A stretch of DNA of 64,000 bases from Streptomyces sp. NBC_00390 (lineage in GTDB: Bacteria; Actinomycetota; Actinomycetes; Streptomycetales; Streptomycetaceae), in contig NZ_CP107945.1 of NCBI RefSeq assembly GCF_036057275.1, positions 4,960,001 through 5,024,000 on the forward strand. Reading direction: 5' to 3'. The translations under genes and the position numbers were made by a program. The stretch's first letter is position 1; each line of letters starts with the position of its first letter. The notes beneath the pieces are model-generated. The model did no database searches, was not told the DNA's origin, and worked only from the letters and a program-made list of their open reading frames with translations. Below are positions 57,395 through 64,000 of this stretch, one piece after another.

Positions 57395-58359
57395 GCAAGA
57401 AGTACCTGGTCACAGGTGGTGCCGGATATGTGGGCAGCGTGGTGGCGCAGCACCTGCTGGAGGCCGGCCACCAGGTGACCGTCCTCGACGACCTCTCCAC
57501 CGGGTTCCGGGAGGGCGTCCCGGCGGGCGCGCACTTCATCGAGGGCCGCATCCAGGACGCCGCGCGGCATCTCGACCCCAGTTACGACGCCGTGCTCCAC
57601 TTCGCCGCGTTCTCCCAGGTCGGCGAATCGGTCGCCAAGCCGGAGAAGTACTGGGCGAACAACGTCGGCGGCACGATGGACCTGCTCGCCGCCATGCGCT
57701 CGGCCGGGGTGCGCACGCTCGTGTTCTCCTCCACCGCGGCCACCTACGGCGAGCCGCGGTCCACGCACATCACCGAGTCCGACCCGACCGCCCCCACCAG
57801 CCCGTACGGCGCCTCCAAGCTCGCCGTCGACCACATGATCAGCGGCGAGGCGGCGGCCCACGGTCTCGCGGCGGTCTCGCTGCGGTACTTCAACGTGGCG
57901 GGCGCCTACGGCAGTTGCGGGGAGCGCCACGACCCCGAGTCGCACCTCATCCCGCTCGTCCTGCAGGTCGCCCTGGGCAGGCGCGAGTCCATCTCGGTCT
58001 ACGGGGACGACTATCCGACCCCCGACGGCACCTGCGTCCGTGACTACATCCATGTCGCCGACCTCGCCGAGGCCCATCTGCTCGCCCTGGACGCCGCCCG
58101 CGCCGGCGAGCACCTGATCTGCAACCTCGGCAACGGCAACGGCTTCTCGGTGCGCGAGGTCATCGAGACCGTGCGCAAGGTCACCGGCCACCCGGTGCCC
58201 GAGGTCACGGCCCCGCGCCGGGGCGGCGACCCGGCGGTCCTGGTCGCCTCGGCCACCGCTGCCCAGGAGCGCCTGGGCTGGCGGCCGAGCCGTTCGGACC
58301 TCGCCGGCATCGTGTCGGACGCCTGGGCCTTCGCCCGCGGGAGGGAGAACGGGTCATGA
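57391..58359 (+). CDS. galE: UDP-glucose 4-epimerase GalE
   Basis: 322 aa extended SDR. NAD site '[10 protein letters not shown]' at residues 7-16, 'LDDLSTG', catalytic Ser in 'FSSTAATYG' and Tyr-x-x-x-Lys in 'PYGASKLA'. 'RYFNVAGA' and '[15 protein letters not shown]' are GalE-specific. Interconverts UDP-galactose and UDP-glucose. The start overlaps galT and the stop overlaps galK, each by four bases. Confidence 0.96.
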   Translation: MSKKYLVTGGAGYVGSVVAQHLLEAGHQVTVLDDLSTGFREGVPAGAHFIEGRIQDAARHLDPSYDAVLHFAAFSQVGESVAKPEKYWANNVGGTMDLLAAMRSAGVRTLVFSSTAATYGEPRSTHITESDPTAPTSPYGASKLAVDHMISGEAAAHGLAAVSLRYFNVAGAYGSCGERHDPESHLIPLVLQVALGRRESISVYGDDYPTPDGTCVRDYIHVADLAEAHLLALDAARAGEHLICNLGNGNGFSVREVIETVRKVTGHPVPEVTAPRRGGDPAVLVASATAAQERLGWRPSRSDLAGIVSDAWAFARGRENGS

Positions 58360-59459
58360 GCGACGGTGTGTGGGCGGCGCCCGGAAGGGTGAATCTGATC
58401 GGTGAACACACCGACTACAACGACGGGTTCGTGATGCCCTTCGCGCTGCCGCACACCACGATCGCCACTGCCGCCCGCCGCGACGACGGGCTGCTGCGGC
58501 TGCACTCGGCGAACGCCGCGGGCGGCACGGTGCATCTGCGCGTGGCCGACCTCGCGCCCGGCAGCCCCGGCGGCTGGAGCGACTACCCGGCAGGCGTCGT
58601 CTGGGCCCTGCGCGACGCCGGCCATCCGGTAGGCGGCGCCGACATCCACTACGAGTCGACCGTGCCCGCCGGGGCGGGCCTGTCATCCTCGGCGGCGCTG
58701 GAGGTCGTCACCGCGCTGGCCCTGAGCGACCTGTACGAACTGGGCCTGGAGCGGCAGTGCATCGCCCGGCTGTGCCGGCGTGCCGAGAACGTCTATGTCG
58801 GCGCGCCCACGGGGATCATGGACCAGACGGCCTCCGCCTGCTGCACCGCGGGCCATGCGCTGCACCTGGACACCCGCGATCTCGCCCAGCGGCAGATCCC
58901 CTTCGACCTGGCGGCGCACGGCCTGAGCCTGCTGGTCGTCGACACCCGCGTCCAGCACTCCCACAGCGAGGGCGAGTACGGCAAACGGCGGGCGGGCTGT
59001 GAGGCGGGGGCCGCCGCGCTCGGCGTCGATGTCCTGCGGGACGTTCCCTACGCAGCCCTGGACGCGGCCCTGGCGCGTCTCGACGACCCCGAGGTACGCG
59101 GCCTGGTGCGTCATGTCGTCACCGAGAACCACCGGGTCGAGCGGGTGATCGCCCACCTGGAGGCGGGCGAGGCCGAGGCGATCGGCCCGGTGCTGACCGA
59201 GGGCCATGCGTCCCTGCGCGACGACTTCCGGGTCTCCTGCCGGGAACTGGACCTCGTCGTCGACTCGGCGCTGACCGCGGGCGCGCTGGGCGCACGGATG
59301 ACGGGCGGCGGATTCGGCGGCTCGGCGATCGTGCTGACGCGGACGCCCGCGGCCGGTGCGGTGTCGCAGGCTGTTCTCGAGGAGTTCGAGGCGCGGTCGC
59401 TCACCGCGCCCCGGATCTTCTCCGCCGCTCCGGCGGCGGGCGCAAAGCGTCTTTCCTGA
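58356..59459 (+). CDS. galK: galactokinase GalK
   Basis: 367 aa GHMP kinase; phosphorylates galactose to start the Leloir pathway. The galactokinase signature '[19 protein letters not shown]' lies at the N-terminus, the ATP loop '[15 protein letters not shown]' at about residues 102-116, and '[13 protein letters not shown]' near the C-terminus. ATG 58356 overlaps the galE stop. Last gene of the operon; I see no strong terminator in the 282 bp that follow. Confidence 0.96.
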   Translation: MSDGVWAAPGRVNLIGEHTDYNDGFVMPFALPHTTIATAARRDDGLLRLHSANAAGGTVHLRVADLAPGSPGGWSDYPAGVVWALRDAGHPVGGADIHYESTVPAGAGLSSSAALEVVTALALSDLYELGLERQCIARLCRRAENVYVGAPTGIMDQTASACCTAGHALHLDTRDLAQRQIPFDLAAHGLSLLVVDTRVQHSHSEGEYGKRRAGCEAGAAALGVDVLRDVPYAALDAALARLDDPEVRGLVRHVVTENHRVERVIAHLEAGEAEAIGPVLTEGHASLRDDFRVSCRELDLVVDSALTAGALGARMTGGGFGGSAIVLTRTPAAGAVSQAVLEEFEARSLTAPRIFSAAPAAGAKRLS

Positions 59460-59741
59460 AATGCGATCGGCGACTTCCGTCTCGATGCGAAACATCAGAA
59501 ACACCCAGCACACCGCGGGCGGTCAGTTCTGCAAATAGCCTTCCGCTCCCGGCCCTCGTCCGTACTCTGATGCACAACGCCGGTGGGGGCCGGTGTCGAT
59601 CAGGGGGCGAGACAGTCGGGTACGACGCCCGGGGCGGGGTATCAGTCAGAGCACGGCGGCGGCCGAGCGAGCGCTGCATCACCCCATAACTCCGGGCGGC
59701 GTTCCCGCGCCGTTCTGTCCTCCGACACGTGGGGGTGTCTG

Positions 59742-60548
59742 GTGCGTATCCGGGTCCTGGTGGTGGATGACCACCGCATCTTCGCCGAGTCGCTCGCCGC
59801 GGCTCTGGCTGCCGAGCCCGATGTCGAGGTGGCCGCGGCCGGCAGCGGTCCTGCCGCGCTGCGCTGCATGGAGCGGGCGGCGGCCGAAGGGCGCAGGTTC
59901 GATGTGATGCTTGTCGACGCCGATCTGGGCGCGGCCGCGCCGCCCGCCGCGCAGTCCTTGACCCAGGGAGTTCCCCGGGCCGTCGCGGTTCCGCTTGCCC
60001 GCGCCGTGCCGGACGGCGGCGAGGAGGCGATCGTCGACGGGATAGCCCTGGTCGCCGGGGTCCGCGCGACCCGCCCCGGGGTGCGCACGGTCGTGCTGGC
60101 GGAGAAGGACGACCCGGGCCGGGCCGCGCTGGCGCTTCAGGCGGGCGCCTCGGGCTGGGTCGCCAAGGACTGTTCGCTGCAGCGGCTGCTCGCGGTGATC
60201 CGCGGTGTGCTGCGGGACGAGACGCATCTTGCGCCCGCCCTGCTCACCGGCGTACTGCGGGAGTTGACGGCCGCGCGCAAGCACCGCACGGAGAGCGAGC
60301 AGCTCGTGGAGTCGCTCACCCCGCGCGAGCGGGAGGTGCTGCGCTGCATGGTTGCGGGCCTGGGGCGCAAGGCTGTCGCCGAGCGCCTGTTCCTGTCCCC
60401 GCATACGGTGCGTACACACATGCAGAACGTGCTCGGGAAACTCGGAGTGCACTCCACGCTGGCCGCCGTGGCGCTGGCCCGGCGGGCCGGGGTCGGACCG
60501 GTCGACCTAGCCGGGGATGTTGTCGAACGGGGCGGTCAACTGGCGTAG
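59742..60548 (+). CDS. LuxR-type response regulator with expanded receiver
   Basis: 268 aa. The receiver has Asp9-Asp10 and the phospho-acceptor Asp59 ('VMLVDADLG'), then an insert of about 35 residues ('AAPPAAQSLTQGVPRAVAV...') before the rest of the fold ('VVLAEKDDPGRAALALQAGASGWVAKD', with the conserved Lys). The LuxR DNA-binding domain is intact ('LTPREREVLRCMVAGLGRKAVAERLFLSPHTVRTHMQNVL'). No kinase is adjacent. GTG 59742 is preferred because it begins the receiver; the longer frame from 59583 is not receiver sequence. Its last 42 bp overlap the convergent MarR gene. Confidence 0.83.
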   Translation: MRIRVLVVDDHRIFAESLAAALAAEPDVEVAAAGSGPAALRCMERAAAEGRRFDVMLVDADLGAAAPPAAQSLTQGVPRAVAVPLARAVPDGGEEAIVDGIALVAGVRATRPGVRTVVLAEKDDPGRAALALQAGASGWVAKDCSLQRLLAVIRGVLRDETHLAPALLTGVLRELTAARKHRTESEQLVESLTPREREVLRCMVAGLGRKAVAERLFLSPHTVRTHMQNVLGKLGVHSTLAAVALARRAGVGPVDLAGDVVERGGQLA

Positions 60549-61004
60549 CAGCCCGGCCAGTTCACCACGCTGGGCACGCGACAGCTCGGAGAGGATCGAA
60601 CGCTCCTGGGCGAGCAGTCCGGCCAGTGCCTGGTCGGCGCGGTCGCGCCCCTCTGGGGTGAGGCGGACCAGTACCCCGCGCCGGTCGCTGGGGTCGGGGA
60701 GCCGCTCGACCAGGTTCTTCTTGGCGAGCCGGTCGATGCGATTGGTCATCGTGCCCGACGTGACGAGCGTCTGGGTGAGCAACTGGCCGGGCGAGAGCTG
60801 GTACGGAGCCCCCGCGCGCCGCAGTGAGGTCAGTACGTCGAACTCCCATGGCTCGAGCTGGTGCTCGGCGAACGCGAGGCGGCGGGCACGGTCGAGGTGG
60901 CGGGCGAGCCTGGAGACGCGGCTGAGCACCTCGAGCGGTTCCACGTCGAGGTCGGGGCGCTCTCGGCGCCAAGCTGCGACCAGTCGATCGACCTCGTCCT
61001 CCAT
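60507..61004 (-). CDS. tamR: MarR family regulator, TamR-like
   Basis: 165 aa winged-helix repressor with long N-terminal helices ('DVEPLEVLSRVSRLARHLDRARR') and core 'LTSLRRAGAPYQLSPGQLLTQTLVTSGTMTNRIDRL', wing 'PSDRRGVLVRLT'. It is divergent from a trans-aconitate methyltransferase, the arrangement of tamR-tam in S. coelicolor, where TamR responds to citrate, aconitate and isocitrate and relieves repression of tam. The palindrome at 61040-61053 between them is the expected site. The 3' end overlaps the convergent regulator gene by 42 bp. Confidence 0.85.
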   Translation of the reverse strand: MEDEVDRLVAAWRRERPDLDVEPLEVLSRVSRLARHLDRARRLAFAEHQLEPWEFDVLTSLRRAGAPYQLSPGQLLTQTLVTSGTMTNRIDRLAKKNLVERLPDPSDRRGVLVRLTPEGRDRADQALAGLLAQERSILSELSRAQRGELAGLLRQLTAPFDNIPG

Positions 61005-61039
61005 GTCGATCAGTGTAGAGGGTCTGTCGACATGAAGTC

Positions 61040-61053
61040 TCTTGACGTCAAGA
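61040..61053. promoter_or_regulatory. TamR operator
   Basis: TCTTGACGTCAAGA, a perfect 14-bp palindrome, 36 bp upstream of the tamR start and 82 bp upstream of tam. A further TTGACTA half-site follows at about 61064. It fits the TTGA-TCAA type of site bound by UrtR/TamR-class MarR proteins. Confidence 0.78.
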
Positions 61054-61134
61054 TATAGTCTGCTTGACTATTGGGCATGGTCGGGCCGGAGCCGTTCCAC
61101 TTCGGCACACCGTTCCTGCAAGGGGGACTCGAAC

Positions 61135-61956
61135 ATGTATTCCGTACCCACCTGGGACCCGCAGCAGTACCTGCGCCATGCCGGGCATCGCACACGGCCA
61201 TTCCTGGACATGCTGGCCCGGATACCCCAGCTCCCGTCCGGCCGTCGTCCGCCCCGCATCGCCGACATCGGCTGCGGCCCCGGCAATGTCACGGTGCTCC
61301 TCGCCGACCGCTGGCCCGACGCCCGGATCACCGGCTTCGACCTCTCGCCCGAGATGCTCGCCCAGGCGCAGAAGGAGTACGCGGGCACCACCGCCGGCGG
61401 TGGCTGGCTGGACTTCAGGCCCGCCGACGCCGCGCACTGGACCCCCGACGACCAGTACGACCTCATCGTCTCGAACGCCGCACTGCAGTGGGTGCCCAAC
61501 CACCCCGAGTCGTTCAAGGTCTGGATCGACGGACTCACCCCCGGCGGCACCTTCGCCTTCCAGGTCCCCGGCAACTTCACCGCACCCAGCCACGCACTCC
61601 TCGGCGAACTGTGCGAGTCCCCGCGATGGCGCAGCAGGCTCGGCGACCACGGCCGGCGCTTCGTCCACATACTGGAGCCCGCCGAGTACCTCACCCGGCT
61701 CGCGGCCCTCGGCTGCGACGCCGACGCCTGGGAGACGACGTACCTCCAACTCCTCGGCGGCGAGGACCCGGTGCTGGACTGGGTCAAGGGGACCGCCCTG
61801 CGCCCGGTGCTGACCGAGCTCGCCGGCGACCCGGACGCGACGGCCCGATTCCTCGACGAGTACCGGGAGCTGCTGCGCCGGGCCTATCCGCGCGGCCCGC
61901 ACGGCACGGTGTTCCCGTTCCGCCGGATCTTCGCCGTGGCACGGAAGGTGAGCTGA
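61135..61956 (+). CDS. tam: trans-aconitate 2-methyltransferase Tam
   Basis: 273 aa SAM-dependent enzyme that methylates trans-aconitate, an inhibitor of aconitase formed spontaneously from cis-aconitate. The N-terminal 'WDPQQYLRHAGHRTRPFLDMLARIP' is characteristic of Tam, followed by the SAM loop 'IADIGCGPGNVT' (about residues 41-52), 'GFDLSPEML' and 'VSNAALQWVPNH'. ATG 61135 has AGGGGGA upstream. It is controlled with tamR through the palindrome at 61040-61053. Confidence 0.92.
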   Translation: MYSVPTWDPQQYLRHAGHRTRPFLDMLARIPQLPSGRRPPRIADIGCGPGNVTVLLADRWPDARITGFDLSPEMLAQAQKEYAGTTAGGGWLDFRPADAAHWTPDDQYDLIVSNAALQWVPNHPESFKVWIDGLTPGGTFAFQVPGNFTAPSHALLGELCESPRWRSRLGDHGRRFVHILEPAEYLTRLAALGCDADAWETTYLQLLGGEDPVLDWVKGTALRPVLTELAGDPDATARFLDEYRELLRRAYPRGPHGTVFPFRRIFAVARKVS

Positions 61957-62118
61957 CGAAGTGGCGGTCCGGCCCGCACCTGCCGGACAGGAACCTGAAA
62001 CAGCGCCCCGCCTGCGGCCGGAACCGCGACTGGGCGCTTTCTGCACCCTTCGCCGCCCGCGGCAGGGCCCGGAGAGCCGGCCGCCGCAGGTACCCCGGCC
62101 GGACCGGTCCGCCGGCCG

Positions 62119-62820
62119 TCAGCTCTTGCGGTGCCCGATCAGCCGCGGCTTGGGCTCCAGACCGTCCAGGCCGTGCCAGGCCAGATTCACCAGATGGGCC
62201 GCCACCTCGGCCTTCTTCGGACGGCGGGCGTCCAGCCACCACTGACCGGTCAGCGCCACCATGCCCACCAGCGCCTGTGCGTACAGCGGTGCGAGCTTCG
62301 GGTCGAAGCCGCGGTTCTTGAACTCCGTGCCCAGGATGTCCTCCACCTGGGTCGCGATATCGCTGATCAGCGACGCGAACGTGCCCGTCGACTGCGCCAC
62401 CGGCGAATCCCGCACCAGGATCCGGAAGCCGTCCGTGTACGCCTCGATGTAGTCCAGCAGCGCGAAGGCCGCCTGCTCCAGCAACTCGCGCGGATGGCCC
62501 GCCGTCAGCGCGCCCGTCACCATGTCCAGCAGCTGGCGCATCTCACGGTCGACCACCACCGCGTACAGGCCCTCCTTGCCGCCGAAGTGCTCGTACACCA
62601 CCGGCTTGGACACCCCGGCCTTCGCCGCGATCTCCTCGACCGACGTGCCCTCGAAGCCCTTCTCCGCGAAGAGGGTGCGGCCGATGTCCAGCAGCTGCTC
62701 GCGGCGCTCCGCGCCGGTCATGCGCACCCTGCGGGAGCGCCTGCTCCCGGAAGGCCGGGGCTGGTCAGTTTTGCCGGTCCTGGTACTGGAACTGCCGTCG
62801 CTCGCCACGTGCTCAATCAT
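62119..62820 (-). CDS. TetR family regulator coupled to desaturase
   Basis: 233 aa. A basic, Ser/Arg-rich leader (residues 1-32) precedes a standard TetR helix-turn-helix ('RREQLLDIGRTLFAEKGFEGTSVEEIAAKAGVSKPVVYEHFGGKEGLY'). The C-terminal domain ('GQWWLDARRPKKAEVAAHLVNLAWHGLDGLEPKPRLI') matches the group of TetR regulators of fatty-acid desaturases in actinobacteria. The start overlaps the desaturase stop by ATGA, so both are on one transcript. It probably senses acyl-CoA or membrane lipids and acts at the palindromes near 63838-63864. Confidence 0.87.
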   Translation of the reverse strand: MIEHVASDGSSSTRTGKTDQPRPSGSRRSRRVRMTGAERREQLLDIGRTLFAEKGFEGTSVEEIAAKAGVSKPVVYEHFGGKEGLYAVVVDREMRQLLDMVTGALTAGHPRELLEQAAFALLDYIEAYTDGFRILVRDSPVAQSTGTFASLISDIATQVEDILGTEFKNRGFDPKLAPLYAQALVGMVALTGQWWLDARRPKKAEVAAHLVNLAWHGLDGLEPKPRLIGHRKS

Positions 62821-63797
62821 GCCGCTTCTGCGGCGCTGTCCTTGCGGCGGGCCGCAATGCGGGACGCCTCCGGCCAGCGGACGTCGTACGCCCAGCCCAG
62901 CTGCTCGAACCAGCGGATGATCCGGGCGCTGGAGTCGACCTGACCGCGCAGCACCCCGTGCCGGGCGCTCGTCGGATCGGCGTGGTGCAGGTTGTGCCAG
63001 GACTCGCCGCACGACAGCACCGCCAGCCACCACACGTTGCCCGAACGGTCACGTGACTTGAACGGGCGCTTGCCGACCGCGTGGCAGATCGAGTTGATCG
63101 ACCAGGTGACGTGGTGCAGCAGGGCGACCCGTACCAGCGAACCCCAGAAGAACGCGGTGAACGCGCCCCACCAGGACATCGTCACCAGGCCGCCGACCAG
63201 CGGAGGGATCGCCAGGGACAGCACCGTCCAGTAGATGAAGTGGCGCGAGATCCGGCGCAGCGCCGGGTCCTTGATCAGATCCGGGGCGTACTTGTTCTGC
63301 GGGGTCCGCTCCCGGTCGAACATCCAGCCGATGTGCGCCCACCACAGGCCCTTCATCAGGGCCGGGACCGTCTCCCCGTACCGCCACGGCGAGTGCGGGT
63401 CGCCCTCGGCGTCGGAGAACTTGTGGTGCTTGCGGTGATCGGCGACCCAGCGCACCAGCGGGCCCTCGACCGCCAGTGAACCCATGATCGCCAGCGCGAT
63501 CCGCAGCGGCCGCTTGGCCTTGAAGGAACCGTGGGTGAAATACCGGTGGAAGCCGATCGTGATGCCGTGGCAGCCGATGTAGTACATCACCACCAGCAGC
63601 CCCAGATCGAGCCAGCTCACGCCCCAGCCCCAGGCCAGCGGCACAGCGGCGAGCAGTGCGAGGAAGGGCACCGTGATGAACAGCAGGAGGGCGAACTGCT
63701 CCATCGACCCCTTGCTGTCCCCGCTGAGGGTGGCGGAGGTGAGGTCGGCCGCCGGCGCCTCCGAGACGTCGTCGAGCAGATCAGGACTTGTGGTCAT
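62817..63797 (-). CDS. acyl-CoA/fatty-acid delta-9-type desaturase
   Basis: 326 aa di-iron membrane desaturase introducing a double bond into acyl chains. All three histidine boxes are present: 'HRYFTH', 'HRKHH' and 'HNLHH'. Four TM helices surround them, and 'TWSINSICHAVG' is the conserved fourth His region. ATG 63797. It is first in an operon with the TetR regulator; two palindromes upstream suggest repression by that regulator and so control of membrane fluidity. Confidence 0.93.
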   Translation of the reverse strand: MTTSPDLLDDVSEAPAADLTSATLSGDSKGSMEQFALLLFITVPFLALLAAVPLAWGWGVSWLDLGLLVVMYYIGCHGITIGFHRYFTHGSFKAKRPLRIALAIMGSLAVEGPLVRWVADHRKHHKFSDAEGDPHSPWRYGETVPALMKGLWWAHIGWMFDRERTPQNKYAPDLIKDPALRRISRHFIYWTVLSLAIPPLVGGLVTMSWWGAFTAFFWGSLVRVALLHHVTWSINSICHAVGKRPFKSRDRSGNVWWLAVLSCGESWHNLHHADPTSARHGVLRGQVDSSARIIRWFEQLGWAYDVRWPEASRIAARRKDSAAEAA

Positions 63798-63837
63798 GGG
63801 GTCCCCTGTGGGGTGGAAGAGACGGCTGAAGCGTGGC

Positions 63838-63864
63838 TACGGATCCGTAACCTACGGCGACGTA
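63838..63864. promoter_or_regulatory. palindromic operators upstream of the desaturase
   Basis: TACGGATCCGTA at 63838-63849 is a perfect palindrome; TACG-GCGA-CGTA at 63853-63864 shares the same TACG/CGTA arms. They lie 41-67 bp before the desaturase start and fit a pair of TetR dimers bound side by side. The rest of the window end (63865-64000) shows no gene. Confidence 0.68.
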
Positions 63865-64000
63865 AGTATGTCAGCGCCCGGCTGCACGGCAAGAGACCTG
63901 AGGACAACGTCAGGGAAATGGACACCTATCCTGGGTGACGTCGGACAGCGCGGTCCGCAAGCCTCCAGTACCCCTCCAGACGTGCTCAAACACTGCAAGG

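Overview
The window is high-GC actinobacterial DNA and almost certainly a Streptomyces chromosome. Evidence for this: frequent GTG starts and GTGA/ATGA start-stop overlaps, a tricorn protease homologue, an SsgA-like sporulation protein, a galTEK operon, and the gene order pmt / rsmI / tatD / rpfB / ksgA / ispE, which I recognise from streptomycete chromosomes. The window starts inside an SDR gene and ends upstream of a fatty-acid desaturase.

Layout. Positions 1-18.9 kb are chromosomal: partial SDR, small hydrophilic protein, tricorn peptidase (minus strand) divergent from a TetR regulator and an MMPL exporter, an SsgA-like protein, a CbiM/Q/O-type metal uptake operon behind a Nur-box-like site (probably nickel), ohrR-ohr peroxide defence, a family-VIII-type serine hydrolase, an SDR, a 163-bp MITE-like palindrome, DUF817 and EamA membrane proteins, a YbaK-type deacylase, a class B penicillin-binding protein, a small secreted protein and a transposase remnant.

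Positions 19,198-38,738 are one integrated actinomycete integrative and conjugative element (AICE). It has inserted in the 3' end of the protein O-mannosyltransferase gene pmt and is bounded by a 92-bp direct repeat with one mismatch. The element brings its own copy of the last 28 pmt codons and its own terminator, so pmt stays intact. Its backbone reads leftward: DUF6284, SpdB, RRQRL-type zinc protein, SpdB-like, two tiny genes, TraB (FtsK-like), three small genes, prim-pol, a small cysteine-rich protein, a DUF3631 ATPase, an array of ten GTAGCGG iterons (candidate origin), Xis and Int. A GntR/HutC repressor with three matching operators controls the start of this block.

The right third of the element (32.0-38.4 kb) is cargo that looks like genome defence: a HEPN-like protein with zinc ribbons, a PD-(D/E)xK endonuclease, a full-length ScoMcrA-like type IV restriction enzyme (sulfur-binding, SRA-like and HNH regions), a ParB-like protein with a DGQHR motif and a small membrane protein. 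Pmt is the enzyme that glycosylates the phage phiC31 receptor in S. coelicolor, so this is an apparent anti-phage load seated in a phage-receptor-pathway gene.

Positions 38.6-64 kb return to the chromosome: pmt, rsmI, a zinc-ribbon protein, tatD, rpfB-ksgA-ispE as an overlapping set, an acyltransferase, an ABC-F ATPase, three tandem membrane-anchored PQQ-type beta-propeller paralogues with proline-rich N-termini, the galTEK operon flanked by two LuxR-type response regulators (one lacking the phospho-acceptor Asp), a TamR-like MarR regulator with the trans-aconitate methyltransferase Tam, and a fatty-acid desaturase-TetR operon behind palindromic operators.
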